From: Zhihengliuella flava
GTDB taxonomy: Bacteria > Actinomycetota > Actinomycetes > Actinomycetales > Micrococcaceae
Assembly (NCBI RefSeq): GCF_015751895.1
Contig: NZ_JADOTZ010000001.1
Coordinates: 310,001 to 374,000 of the forward strand
Reading direction: 5' to 3'
Length of the DNA stretch: 64,000 nucleotides
Of this stretch, positions 1 through 8,696 are shown in pieces. Made by a program: the position numbers and the translations under genes. The number at the start of each line of letters is the position of its first letter. Positions within the stretch are counted from its first letter, which is position 1. The notes under the pieces are model-generated. The model was given only the letters and a program-made list of their open reading frames with translations, was not told where the DNA came from and ran no database searches.

Positions 1-2
1 CT

Positions 3-1265
3 TCATCGTTTTCCCCTGCGCAGTCCGCGCCGCAGCGCCCGTCTCATGATTCTCTGCAGCCGGCGGTGCCCGAGTGCTTTCCGGGGGCGGCGCGCCGCCG
101 GCGCGGGACGAGTCGTCTCTGCTGGCGGTGCAGCCGTCGACTTCTCGGCGTCCCCACTGATCCAGCGGAGCCCGGCCTCGCCGGCCGCCCGCCGCACCTC
201 ATCGGCGAGATCAGCCGCCGTCCTACCTTTCCCGTAGGGGAAGGCGCCGGATCCCGCGCGGTGGCTCCAGCGATCTACCACGCGGCGGCACAGATCGGCG
301 CGCAGGAGGACGCCGTCGCGAAACTGAGCGCCCGCGACAGCGACCTCCATGGCGGCAAGCGCCCCCACGGGCGCCGCAGCATTACCAATCCACAGAAAGC
401 TTGGACCTTCCTCGAGCCATTCGGCGAGGTCCACCAGCGAGGCCGACGGGACGGTCTCGATGAGCAGTTCGGGCGCGTCAGTGAGGCGGTACCGCCACGC
501 GTCGGTGTTACGCGCCCACGTGCGTTCGTGGTCCACAATGGCCCGGTTTTCCCTCACGGCCTGCTTGACGGCGTCGGAGATCTCCGGATTCTGCAGGGCG
601 GGCTGGTGCCACAGGTGATACATGGCCACGCGCTCGTCTTCGACCCAGACCGTGCGGTATCCGGCGCGGGCCGCGCGCCACCCCAGGTCCATGTCCTCGC
701 GCCCGTAGGTGTGGAGGCGCTCGTCAAACCCACGGATCCGGCCGAGCCCCTCACGGCTGATCGCCATCATGCCGCCCATGCCCCAGCGCGGGCGGAGTCG
801 GGCGGACCGACGGATCAGGCCCCAGTCGATGGACTCCCAGTCCGCGGGCGTTGCAGCGGAGGGCAGGTCCCGGCACTGCAGGAACAGGGCGGATTGCGGG
901 CTCGCCAGCCACCACGAATGGATGCCTTCCATGGCGTGCGGGCTAAAGATGATATCCGCGTCGGTAGAAATAAGGAGGCGACCGCGCGCGGCGGCAAAAC
1001 CGGCGTTGAGGGCACGCGAGCGGGACCACCGGGGCGCGTCCTCGATCCGCACCAGGCGCGCGCCGGTGCTGGAGCAGACGCGTGCGGCGGGATCCGGGTC
1101 ATCGGATCCGTAGTCCACCACGATCACTTCGCCCTGGCGCTCCCCGAAGCTGGCCTGCACGGAGCGGATGGAGAGTTCGAGCCGCTGCGTGTCCCAGTTG
1201 CGGAATCCGTACACCACGGAGAGCTCAATCCCCTCCGTGGCCTCGTGATCCAGTTCGATCGTCAT
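3..1265 (-). CDS. GT2-family glycosyltransferase
   Basis: A 420-residue predicted cytoplasmic glycosyltransferase with a GT-A fold. The nucleotide-sugar segment VVDYGSDD lies near residues 49-56, the metal-binding DAD near 102-104, and the RxxDMD-like acceptor segment GREDMDLGWR near 188-197, as in chondroitin-synthase/GT2 enzymes. The C-terminal tail is rich in Ala, Pro and Arg and ends strongly basic. The start at 1265 is chosen because GAGGAG lies just upstream. The reading frame stays open upstream, but that part overlaps the 3' end of the next gene and looks like frame shadow. It follows the 1322-2629 glycosyltransferase on the same strand after about 56 bases, so it is probably the last gene of the rmlA operon. 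The sugar donor and acceptor are unknown; a role in the island's surface glycan is inferred from position. Confidence 0.85.
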   Translation of the reverse strand: MTIELDHEATEGIELSVVYGFRNWDTQRLELSIRSVQASFGERQGEVIVVDYGSDDPDPAARVCSSTGARLVRIEDAPRWSRSRALNAGFAAARGRLLISTDADIIFSPHAMEGIHSWWLASPQSALFLQCRDLPSAATPADWESIDWGLIRRSARLRPRWGMGGMMAISREGLGRIRGFDERLHTYGREDMDLGWRAARAGYRTVWVEDERVAMYHLWHQPALQNPEISDAVKQAVRENRAIVDHERTWARNTDAWRYRLTDAPELLIETVPSASLVDLAEWLEEGPSFLWIGNAAAPVGALAAMEVAVAGAQFRDGVLLRADLCRRVVDRWSHRAGSGAFPYGKGRTAADLADEVRRAAGEAGLRWISGDAEKSTAAPPAETTRPAPAARRPRKALGHRRLQRIMRRALRRGLRRGKR

Positions 1266-1321
1266 GGACTCCTCGTTCGTGATCTCTCGGCGGTGGCGTC
1301 GTCGGGCTGCCACGGGGCAGT

Positions 1322-2629
1322 TTACGCGGGCGTCAGCACGACGACGTCGCACACGCCGGGATGGTGTGCGATGTGGCGCTCCAGCCGCGCGGCGGATATC
1401 AGGCTGTCCCCGCCCGGGGCATAACTGATGATCGTGACGCTGCGGCCGCTGGGGCTGTGCGCGCTGAGCGCGGGGGTGGCCGGCTCTGACGCGCGGATGG
1501 CGTCGGCAACGGCGGTATGGGCGCGCGGTTGGCTGCGCACGACGACGCACGGGCCGGCCGCGACGCGGCGGTCCCGCCGGTCCATGAGTGCGCCAGCGAC
1601 GGCCCAGTCGGGGGCGTCGTCTCCTGGCGTTGCAGGCCCCCACTCCCCTATGTTCACCACGCGGACCGTGGAGACGCTGTAACCCTGGCCCGCCACTTCG
1701 TAAAACTCACGCCAGCTCAACCCGCTCACGGAGAGCAAGACGGCCTCATAGTGAACAAGGTCGGCCGCGCCGTCGGGCCCCTGGGCGGCGGGGCCTGGCC
1801 TCAACGAGCAGGCATAGCCGGAACGGTGCTGACCGCCGGCGCCCAACAGGGCGTCTGGTAGGAAGGGCGCCACGAGCTCGCGAAAGTCGGGATACTTCCG
1901 CCGGGAGCCATGGCGCGGCTCCATCTGGCTGGAGAAGCGCTCCCTCAGCGCGGACAGACCGGCTTCGGCAGCGCGTTTTTGGGCGGCGCCCCGCTCCCCA
2001 GTGATGCTGCCAGCGTGAACCCGCCGCAGCTGACAAATGACACCTGCATCCACAAACCGCACCCCGTTCGCCAGCCACCGCAGGGCCACATCGTTGTCAA
2101 TCGCGGCGGTCAAGGACTCGTTGTAGGGCATCCGGCGCATCAGCTCTGCACGCACCAGCCACGTGCCGTGTCCTGGCGCATATCCGGACATGAGGCTGTC
2201 CGCAATGGAGACCTCTCGGCTGGGATGCAGCGTGAGCTCTCCGGTGACCGCATCAAAATTGACGAAGGCCCCGTGAATAATGTCCGCGGAGGCGTCGATC
2301 GCTTCCACCTGCTCGGCGATGCGGCGAGGGAGCATGAGGTCATCGTCGTCGTGGACAGCGATCCACTCACCCGCCGCGGCGCGGGCGCCCTGATTTCGCG
2401 CGGCGGCCGCGCCGGAACCGGTGGCTGGTAGGTATCTCAGGCGGGGATCGGCGAAGGACTCGACCAGCCGCTCGGTGGTGCCGCTGACGCCGTCGTCCAC
2501 TACCACCACATCGAGGGCGCGGTGCGTTTGATTCAATACCGTCGTCAGTGACTCCGCGAGCAGTGCGTCGCGATTCCTGGTCGCGATCACCACCGAGATG
2601 AGTTCGTTCTCACGCGCGCCCACGCGCAT
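1322..2629 (-). CDS. GT2-family glycosyltransferase with uncharacterised C-terminal half
   Basis: 435 residues. The N-terminal half is a classical GT2 domain: ISVVIATRNR at 11-20, VVDDG near 43-47, and a metal-binding HDDDD at 93-97. After about residue 230 the protein becomes rich in Ala, Gly and Arg, and I recognise no family there. Near residue 250 it has the phrase FRELVAPFLPDALLGAGGQ. No signal peptide or membrane segment is visible. The start overlaps the end of the 2610-3089 gene by 20 bases, which suggests translational coupling. Predicted to add one sugar to the surface polymer built by this cluster; substrate unknown. Confidence 0.85.
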   Translation of the reverse strand: MRVGARENELISVVIATRNRDALLAESLTTVLNQTHRALDVVVVDDGVSGTTERLVESFADPRLRYLPATGSGAAAARNQGARAAAGEWIAVHDDDDLMLPRRIAEQVEAIDASADIIHGAFVNFDAVTGELTLHPSREVSIADSLMSGYAPGHGTWLVRAELMRRMPYNESLTAAIDNDVALRWLANGVRFVDAGVICQLRRVHAGSITGERGAAQKRAAEAGLSALRERFSSQMEPRHGSRRKYPDFRELVAPFLPDALLGAGGQHRSGYACSLRPGPAAQGPDGAADLVHYEAVLLSVSGLSWREFYEVAGQGYSVSTVRVVNIGEWGPATPGDDAPDWAVAGALMDRRDRRVAAGPCVVVRSQPRAHTAVADAIRASEPATPALSAHSPSGRSVTIISYAPGGDSLISAARLERHIAHHPGVCDVVVLTPA

Positions 2630-3089
2630 CCTCCTGCTCTGGCCAACAGGTGATGGCTTCCCGAAACCCCGGCAGCACAGGGTGGTCGCGTTGTGCGATC
2701 AGCGTGAGCGCTGGCGGGAACTCAGCGTCGTTCGCCAGAGCTACGAGGCGGATCCTCAGCTCAGCCACTCCCGCCGCGGCGCGGTTCCCATGGGATTCGC
2801 CGAGCAGAACCTGTCCGCCATGACCCACGTAGACATAACGAGCACCAATCTTCGGCGAATATAACAGCCGCTCAAGTGCCGGAAAGTGCCGAATCAGTTC
2901 GTTCGTGGCCACCAAGGCTAGGTCCCGCCGAGCTCCCATGGCAGGAATCCGGAGCTCCTCAAGACGCACCTCACTGTTCCGCACATCGCAGGCGTCCATG
3001 AGGTAGTCGCGACAGGATAACTTGGGCTCCGAGTGTCCAGGCGGCCCCAACCGTGTCAGGCGACCAAGAAAGCGAGAGATTCGAGGCAT
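2610..3089 (-). CDS. hypothetical protein, 159 aa
   Basis: I do not recognise this protein. It is 159 residues with no signal peptide or membrane segment. It has a basic N-terminus and a central segment GARYVYVGHGGQVLLG near residues 83-98; the YVGHG phrase is loosely like CDP-glycerol-phosphotransferase-type enzymes, but that is too weak for a family call. It lies between rmlA (15 bases upstream) and a GT2 gene that it overlaps by 20 bases, so it is almost certainly cotranscribed with them. The ATG at 3089 has no strong ribosome-binding site; a later ATG at 2999 is possible. It may be a short remnant of a larger transferase. Confidence 0.5.
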   Translation of the reverse strand: MPRISRFLGRLTRLGPPGHSEPKLSCRDYLMDACDVRNSEVRLEELRIPAMGARRDLALVATNELIRHFPALERLLYSPKIGARYVYVGHGGQVLLGESHGNRAAAGVAELRIRLVALANDAEFPPALTLIAQRDHPVLPGFREAITCWPEQEDARGRA

Positions 3090-3104
3090 GGCTCAATGCG
3101 CCAA

Positions 3105-3983
3105 TTAGACGTGTTCGCGACCACGCTCAATGAGTTCAAGAAGGTAGTTGCCATAACCACTCTTAACCAACGGCTGAGCCCGTTCGGCGAGCTCCGCGTC
3201 TGACAGGTAGCCCTTGCGCCAGCCAATTTCCTCGGGGCAAGCCACCTTGAGGCCCTGGCGGAGCTCGACGGTTCGGATGAAGCTTCCTGCCTCAAAAAGG
3301 GTCTCGAAAGTTCCGGTGTCCAGCCACGCTGTCCCTCGAGGCAGGACCTGCACCTGGAGCTTGCCGTCATCAAGGTAGGACTGATTCAGATCAGTAATCT
3401 CGAGTTCACCGCGCGCAGACGGTTTCAGCGCTTTAGAACGTTCGGAAACCGTCTCGTCGTAGAAGTAAAGTCCCGGTACGGCATAGTTACTCTTCGGCTT
3501 GGCTGGCTTCTCCTCGAGGGAGATGGCTTTCCAGTCCTCGTCAAATTCGACGACGCCGTAGGCCGTGGGGTCCGCCACCCAGTAGCCGAAGACGGCTGCT
3601 CCATCGATGTTGGAGAAACGGCCGAGGGTGGAACCCATCCCTGAACCGTGGAAGATATTGTCGCCGAGGACCAAGGCGCCGGGACCGCCCTGAAGATGCT
3701 CTTCACCCAGGATGAACGCCTGGGCCAAGCCGTCGGGCGAGGGCTGGGCGACGTAACTCAGGTTCACACCGAATTGGGAACCGTCACCCAACAACTTCCT
3801 GAACGCTTCCTGATCTCCCGGCGTCGTGATGATGAGGATGTCCTGGATTCCTGCCAACATGAGAGTGGACAACGGATAATAGATCATCGGCTTGTCCCAG
3901 ACGGGAGTCAGCTGCTTGCTGATCCCTTTCGTGATTGGATGAAGTCGTGATCCTGTGCCACCGGCAAGAATGATTCCGCGCAT
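3105..3983 (-). CDS. rmlA: glucose-1-phosphate thymidylyltransferase
   Basis: RmlA condenses dTTP and glucose 1-phosphate to dTDP-glucose, the first step of dTDP-L-rhamnose synthesis. The 292-residue length is normal for the family. Visible hallmarks are the nucleotide-binding loop [18 protein letters not shown] at residues 8-25, the [17 protein letters not shown] stretch, and the LGDNIF motif near residue 106. The remaining rhamnose genes, rmlB and the fused rmlCD, are about 20 kb away at 22423-24861, so the pathway is split across the island. It is divergent from the BNR protein gene at 4120 and heads a minus-strand run with an unknown gene and two glycosyltransferases. Confidence 0.95.
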   Translation of the reverse strand: MRGIILAGGTGSRLHPITKGISKQLTPVWDKPMIYYPLSTLMLAGIQDILIITTPGDQEAFRKLLGDGSQFGVNLSYVAQPSPDGLAQAFILGEEHLQGGPGALVLGDNIFHGSGMGSTLGRFSNIDGAAVFGYWVADPTAYGVVEFDEDWKAISLEEKPAKPKSNYAVPGLYFYDETVSERSKALKPSARGELEITDLNQSYLDDGKLQVQVLPRGTAWLDTGTFETLFEAGSFIRTVELRQGLKVACPEEIGWRKGYLSDAELAERAQPLVKSGYGNYLLELIERGREHV

Positions 3984-4053
3984 GCTGTTTTTGTATCACG
4001 GTGGCACGGTCGGGTGAAAAAATGAACACGGCAAACTCACAGATTCGTGTACA

Positions 4054-4059
4054 TAGAAT
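4054..4059 (+). promoter_or_regulatory. candidate -10 box for the BNR protein gene
   Basis: TAGAAT matches the sigma-70-type -10 consensus at five of six positions and lies about 60 bases before the TTG start at 4120. Initiation from it would place the transcript start near 4066. That would exclude the GTG codon at 4060 as start codon and leave a leader of about 54 nt carrying AAGGGG. No convincing -35 hexamer is seen. Confidence 0.35.
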
Positions 4060-4119
4060 GTGGCCATATCTGCTCCCATACGCTCCGCCCGGACATGTTT
4101 AACACCTGAAGGGGAACTC

Positions 4120-5967
4120 TTGCGCCGTACTGTCGCGTCCGCCGCCATCGTGGCCGCCATCGTGCAAACGTCGCTAGCTGTCGTATCAGCTGCCAAACCT
4201 CCGTCACCATCGGATCAGACGAACTTGGTCTGCTCTGCGTCGTCCGCGAACGCCAACTATCCACAAGAATCAACCGCTCAATGGCGCATCACCAGTCGGT
4301 CGATTCCGGATGCTCAGACGTGGTCCGGCCATCATGTGCCCCAGGACATCCTTGTCGCGGGCGAAGCGACGTTTATTGGCTACTACGACGCCGATCAGCG
4401 ATTGGCTCTTGCGTACCGCCCCAACCCTGGCGCGCAGTGGGCGACGTACCGCGTCCCCGGTTCAGCAGCCAAAGTTGGCTGGGACAGCCACAATGGGATT
4501 GAACTCGGGCTCGATTCCAAGGGTCGGCTCCACGTAGCCGCTAATATGCACCTGGATGAGCTGCGCTACTGGCGCATGACACGGTCAGGAGACCTCTCGT
4601 CACTCAGGCGCGTAGAAACGATGGTCTCTTCTGCTCGTGAGCAGCAGGTGACCTATCCTCAATTTTTGAATACCGCTTCCGGTGAGCTCATCTTCCGTTA
4701 CCGAAATGGAGGATCAGGCGACGGGCAGGATTATCTCAATGTTTATCGTCCAGAATCCGGTACTTGGGAATCTCTCCTCAGCACCCCGTTATTCGACGGT
4801 TCTGGCGAAGACGAAAACTACAACGCCTACTACAACCTCTCCGAAGAGCCGAACGCCGACGGCTACTATGAGGTGACGTGGATGTGGCGGAGGACGCCAG
4901 ACGCGTCGACTAACTCTCGTTTGTCCTACATGCGGAGCAAGGACCTCAGGAACTGGGAGACAGCGTCCGGCAAACCTATCTCATTGCCTGTGACCTACGG
5001 GACCGATGGTGTTGTGGTCGACGACGTCGCAGAACAGGGCGGTCTATTAAACGGCACCGAACGATTGACCACTGACGAATCGGGGCGGCCCCTTGTCGTC
5101 TACTACAAGTATGCTGCCGATGGCTCGCACCAGCTATTTGCTAGTCGATTCCGTGCCGGCGAATGGAAGCAGAAGCGACTGACGAACTGGCGTGGGGCCG
5201 CAGATTTCTCGGGTATTGGCACCATCCAGGTGCCCATTTCTCTGGGCACAATCGATCGCCTCGAGTCCGGCGATCTTCGGGTGGATTTCCGGTGCTCGGG
5301 GGCAGAACCGAGGGCTCGATCGCTTGTACTTGATGGTCGAACGCTTCGAACTATGGCTGAGACGGCAATCCCTTCAAATGGCTTGCCAGCCGAGGTCACA
5401 CGCATCCTAGAGACCAAGCCTAAAACTGCGTACGGCGTCCTGAACACGGAAGAACGGAACGACCGGGCGATGACCGCCTTTTTCTGGCAGTCCCAAGGCG
5501 TCAATGGTGACCAGCCATTCCGAACGACACCTCGCCCGCTCCCGATCCGTGTGTATGACCTCGAACCGGTCTCGGCATCCGCACCAGTCCGCCACTTGAG
5601 GACACATCTAGAGCAGGAAGGATACCGACTGACTTGGAGCAAACCAGCCGATAGCGGCGGACGCCCAGTACAGCACTACCTGATCGAGGTATCCAACGAT
5701 GGAGGCCTTACATGGCAGGAAACTGCACGACCAGCCAAACCGGGAGCGCTCATCCCCTACGAGTCCGGAACTGATGTTCAGGAACTAACCTTCCGAGTCA
5801 CCCCTGTTACCCAGTACTCCCCTGGTGCAAGCCTCACGACGATCGCACCACCCATCGGTGAGGCTGTTCAGTCAACCCCCTGGCGGACCATCGTGTTCCT
5901 TTGCATTATCACTTTACCACTAATAGCGACCCGCCTTCTCTTGCGAAAAAGACGTCGGACCGAATAA
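4120..5967 (+). CDS. secreted, membrane-anchored BNR_4-type beta-propeller protein
   Basis: About 615 residues. The N-terminus (RRTVASAAIVAAIVQTSLAV) is a signal peptide. Residues about 60-350 carry the BNR_4 pattern: HNGIELGLDSKGRLHVAANMH, VTYPQFLN, LIFRYRNGGSG and the WMWRRTPDASTNSRLSYMRS region. A fibronectin-III-like segment (near ISVEVSNDGGLTWQ-type text, about 520-585) precedes a C-terminal membrane helix (TIVFLCIITLPLIATRLLL) and an RKRRR stop-transfer tail. It is therefore probably held on the outer face of the membrane. BNR_4 proteins include polysaccharide lyases of the ulvan-lyase type; activity here is inference. The TTG start is chosen for its AAGGGG site five bases upstream; a GTG at 4060 lacks one and would bury the signal peptide. 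It is the only plus-strand gene in the first 15 kb. Confidence 0.8.
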   Translation: MRRTVASAAIVAAIVQTSLAVVSAAKPPSPSDQTNLVCSASSANANYPQESTAQWRITSRSIPDAQTWSGHHVPQDILVAGEATFIGYYDADQRLALAYRPNPGAQWATYRVPGSAAKVGWDSHNGIELGLDSKGRLHVAANMHLDELRYWRMTRSGDLSSLRRVETMVSSAREQQVTYPQFLNTASGELIFRYRNGGSGDGQDYLNVYRPESGTWESLLSTPLFDGSGEDENYNAYYNLSEEPNADGYYEVTWMWRRTPDASTNSRLSYMRSKDLRNWETASGKPISLPVTYGTDGVVVDDVAEQGGLLNGTERLTTDESGRPLVVYYKYAADGSHQLFASRFRAGEWKQKRLTNWRGAADFSGIGTIQVPISLGTIDRLESGDLRVDFRCSGAEPRARSLVLDGRTLRTMAETAIPSNGLPAEVTRILETKPKTAYGVLNTEERNDRAMTAFFWQSQGVNGDQPFRTTPRPLPIRVYDLEPVSASAPVRHLRTHLEQEGYRLTWSKPADSGGRPVQHYLIEVSNDGGLTWQETARPAKPGALIPYESGTDVQELTFRVTPVTQYSPGASLTTIAPPIGEAVQSTPWRTIVFLCIITLPLIATRLLLRKRRRTE

Positions 5968-6085
5968 CAATTGAAAAATCCAGCTAGGTGCTCGTCGTCT
6001 ATCTTTGCGCAACAGCTGTATAGGCCAGGAGTTAATCGAGGAGGAATTGGGAGATTGACCATAAATTGCGGTTAACTCACTGACA

Positions 6086-6106
6086 TGGCCGAATCGATCT
6101 CGGCCA
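6086..6106 (+). terminator. hairpin downstream of the BNR protein gene
   Basis: Arms TGGCCGA and TCGGCCA pair perfectly around a 7-base loop, 118 bases after the BNR gene stop. There is no T-run, so a terminator role is only possible. Confidence 0.3.
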
Positions 6107-6255
6107 GCTACGTGCCAAATACTATTACGACCTCAAGACTCAATACAAATAACAATGTCAAACACTTCTTGATTGAACATCAAATGCAAGCCGTTTCATC
6201 GTCGTTCCAAAATGATGGGGCGAGAGACCATTGGTTCAACGGTTGAGAGCGACAT

Positions 6256-6660
6256 CTATTTACCTTGGTGGGGCAGTTCTTGAAACGAAGGAATTTGAAA
6301 AGCTCGCCGCTCGAGTTCCTTCAGCGAGACGACCTTGAAAACCATATTACAGCCATTCGGGAGAAAGTCGTCTAGGAACTCTTGATCGACAGTAAAAATC
6401 AGCAATTGTTTCTTTTCGAGTTCAGCTGAGAAACTCAGGCCTAAACGCCCAGCAGTAGCAATGAACGATCTCAAAATCCACGTCGCCAATAGGCTGAAAT
6501 ATCACTCGAGCTGCAGGCACCGCCCCAGAGGGTGATCTATTGAACTATTCTGGTATAGGCATTCTCACTGACCTAAGTCAGCGACCCAGCCACGATCCAT
6601 TCCTCCAATGTACAAAGACGAACGATTGCAAATAACCGCCCCGTCTAACTGGAACACCAT
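6256..6660 (-). pseudogene. decayed reading frame with two in-frame TGA codons
   Basis: One frame runs for 135 codons from an ATG at 6660 to a TAG at 6256, broken only by TGA codons at 6565-6567 and 6502-6504. The parts on both sides look protein-like: MVFQLDGAVICNRSS at the start, and an intact last 77 codons with LLIFTVDQEFLDDFLPNG and FKVVSLKELERRAFQ. The frame is also open upstream of the ATG towards the sulfotransferase gene. I do not recognise the family. It may be a relic of an acquired gene of the polysaccharide island; the last part (6256-6489) could alternatively be a small real gene starting with TTG. Chance is not excluded, because the stretch is short. Confidence 0.28.
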
Positions 6661-6734
6661 GGGAAACAAGCCCTGGGAGTGCCAACTGCCGAAGACGGGT
6701 ACGTTATTGCTTGAATGGCTTAACGACCCGCATA

Positions 6735-7802
6735 TTACTTCAAAAATCTAACGGTGCATGACTCGCCAGCGTAGGCTCGAACACCATTCGATAACTTCGG
6801 ATTAGCGCTAGCAAACGATAGAGCTGCGTAGTCATCAGAATATAAATCCTTCAAGCGCCTCGTGATGTCCGGATCCAGTTCCTTCTTCTTGCGGGTTCCG
6901 ACCATCTCACGGGGCGCTTCTGCAGCGACCTGACCAGCCATACCCAACGACAGTCCAACCTGAACAACAAGTTCATTTACCTCGGAAACATCGTAAATAT
7001 AGTCGTACGTACTCAGGTCCCCAATGTATGCTGCCTGCGGCAATGAATGGTGGAACACATCGTTGAAGACCAGACAGTAACGCGCAAAATTATCTAAGAA
7101 TTCCTCCAAAGTCGGCTGAAGTTTCAAGCCGAATAGATCAGGAACTTCGCTGGAATCGAGACCATACTCGTACGCAAGACTATCCTCGCCAATAATGTTT
7201 TTTCCATGGTAAGAAACTAGGCGATCTTCTGGACGACGTAGGATCAAGACCTTGAGAGATGACTCCAGCTCTTCTGCTGAATAGGACTGGAATGAAAAGA
7301 AGGGATTCCCAAAGCCTTCATGAGGTCGAGAATCATCGACCTTTTGGACGCTCCTAAGAATGAATGTCTTTAGGGAAGTAGACGCATTCTTTGGTATTGC
7401 CGTGTACAATAAACCATCATGGAGTCGCGTATAGTAGGGTTTACGCACCCCACCGAAGTAATGTACCCACGCTGGCTGCATAGGATCGCGCTGAGACAGG
7501 CCTGCCAAGATTCCGCGCGCTTGCTCATAGTCGCCTTCAACAAACATTAAGTATTTGGCCATTAGGCGCGCAACGCGCGGACGCCTCGAAAGCTTACCCA
7601 GCGTTTCAAAATAGTTCCTGAAGGACGCATACTCCTCATTTTTGAGAAGAAAAGCCAGGTAATCTACTTGACCCGAGAAATCATCCTTTACCCGACTTAG
7701 GTACGACTCAAGCTCGAATTTGTATCCATCAATACCTCTCGCGCGGAGAACTTCACGGATCTTTGGCTTTAAATTCAAATTGTCCACGGGTATCACTTTC
7801 AA
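6735..7802 (-). CDS. sulfotransferase (PAPS-dependent carbohydrate type)
   Basis: A 355-residue protein with an N-terminal helical region of about 125 residues followed by a sulfotransferase fold. The 5'-phosphosulfate-binding loop is PKNASTS at residues 137-143. The 3'-phosphate-binding segment is RRPEDRLVSYH at 189-199, with the usual Arg and Ser. Known enzymes of this type move sulfate from PAPS to hydroxyl groups of sugars. No signal peptide is seen, so it should act in the cytoplasm on a lipid- or nucleotide-linked glycan before export. Codon use is visibly poorer in G+C than in the core genes (bases 7081-7140 are 25/60 G+C). It is downstream of a second sulfotransferase and the PAPS-supply genes on the same strand, which strongly supports the call. 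Confidence 0.82.
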   Translation of the reverse strand: MKVIPVDNLNLKPKIREVLRARGIDGYKFELESYLSRVKDDFSGQVDYLAFLLKNEEYASFRNYFETLGKLSRRPRVARLMAKYLMFVEGDYEQARGILAGLSQRDPMQPAWVHYFGGVRKPYYTRLHDGLLYTAIPKNASTSLKTFILRSVQKVDDSRPHEGFGNPFFSFQSYSAEELESSLKVLILRRPEDRLVSYHGKNIIGEDSLAYEYGLDSSEVPDLFGLKLQPTLEEFLDNFARYCLVFNDVFHHSLPQAAYIGDLSTYDYIYDVSEVNELVVQVGLSLGMAGQVAAEAPREMVGTRKKKELDPDITRRLKDLYSDDYAALSFASANPKLSNGVRAYAGESCTVRFLK

Positions 7803-7865
7803 TGAATCAAATGCTTGTATCTAGTAGTTTCAGTGCCCTCTAACTCGAGGCAGCGTCAACACGAT

Positions 7866-8696
7866 TCAGGATTTGCTGCTTAGACCAAGTCGAGCTCTGA
7901 CTTTTTCTAGAACGTCAGGCGCAACCGATCCCGTCTCACCAATTGAGTTCACTCGCTGACTGGAGAATGATTCGGCCTTATCGAGGTCAACTTCGACACC
8001 AATGAATTCAGCAACGCCCGCCACGACGTGGCGAAGATTCGACGTCATTTCTTCATAGGAAAGAACGAGAACATTATCGAAATGCTTGCGGAAACGCTTC
8101 TCGGCGCCAACATAATCGTTGAGCGCGATCTGTTGCTCTATCCACGATGGCATCGTTTCTAAAGTCTCTGCTAGGTCGTCTGAGAATCGCTCTTTATCAA
8201 CTTCCCCACCACCATAAACCTTGAGAAGCTTGTATGCTGAGAGGAAGCGTTCCAATGGATGACGAGTTACGAGAATAATCCTCGCTTCCGCGCCAACCAC
8301 CGACCTCATTTCTGCGATTTGCTCATCAGAAAGGAGCATATATTCCGGAGTTGTCTCACCGACAAATTCTCTGCCCAGAAACGGCTTAAATAAAGAGTGG
8401 TAATTAATCTCATGGACCGGCCTAGAGTACAGCATCCAGTTGGTGTTCAAATAGCATCCAACCCGTCGGCCAATCTTCTCGGGACCCTCGGCGCTGGCCA
8501 GTCTCGCGAATTCGCGATCGAGCTGCCGCTGAGAGAAATCAGTCAATACCTTGGGTGCTCTGATCCCGTGCAGGGTATCAAAGTAATGCAGTTCTTTGAC
8601 AGGATGCATCATGACAGGAGTACACTCATCGAGGATTCGATGCAGCAAAGTGGATCCCGCTCTTTGAGATCCGATGCCAATGACGAACTTAGGCAT
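7866..8696 (-). CDS. sulfotransferase family protein
   Basis: 276 residues, close to the size of a minimal cytosolic sulfotransferase. The 5'-phosphosulfate loop is GSQRAGSTLL at residues 9-18, and the 3'-phosphate-binding motif is RHPLERFLSAY at 145-155 after the strand RIILVT. The motif VGETTPEYML near 112-121 is typical of bacterial and heparan-type sulfotransferases. It belongs to a different branch from the neighbour at 6735-7802, so two distinct acceptor positions or sugars may be sulfated. Its start overlaps the end of the upstream glycosyltransferase by 8 bases, implying coupled translation. The acceptor is unknown; a glycan acceptor is inferred from the operon. Confidence 0.88.
   Translation of the reverse strand: MPKFVIGIGSQRAGSTLLHRILDECTPVMMHPVKELHYFDTLHGIRAPKVLTDFSQRQLDREFARLASAEGPEKIGRRVGCYLNTNWMLYSRPVHEINYHSLFKPFLGREFVGETTPEYMLLSDEQIAEMRSVVGAEARIILVTRHPLERFLSAYKLLKVYGGGEVDKERFSDDLAETLETMPSWIEQQIALNDYVGAEKRFRKHFDNVLVLSYEEMTSNLRHVVAGVAEFIGVEVDLDKAESFSSQRVNSIGETGSVAPDVLEKVRARLGLSSKS

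Larger units (their letters stand above)
5968..6734. other. AT-rich gene-poor stretch with a decayed reading frame
   Basis: This 767-base gap is strikingly poorer in G+C than the surroundings; bases 6121-6180 are only 19/60 G+C. It contains a 7-bp perfect hairpin at 6086-6106 and a broken reading frame at 6256-6660 on the minus strand, both listed separately. I see no tRNA, insertion sequence, terminal inverted repeat or attachment site. Confidence 0.6.

Noticed and set aside
66-1424. 452-codon open frame on the plus strand
   Set aside because: It is antisense to a GT2 gene with clear motifs, and its translation shows the Pro/Arg/His-rich composition of a high-GC shadow frame.
6661-6750. Plus-strand text reading PKTGT, like a sulfotransferase 5'-phosphosulfate loop
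   Set aside because: The frame ends about 15 residues later, has no other sulfotransferase motif and lies antisense to the end of a real sulfotransferase gene.
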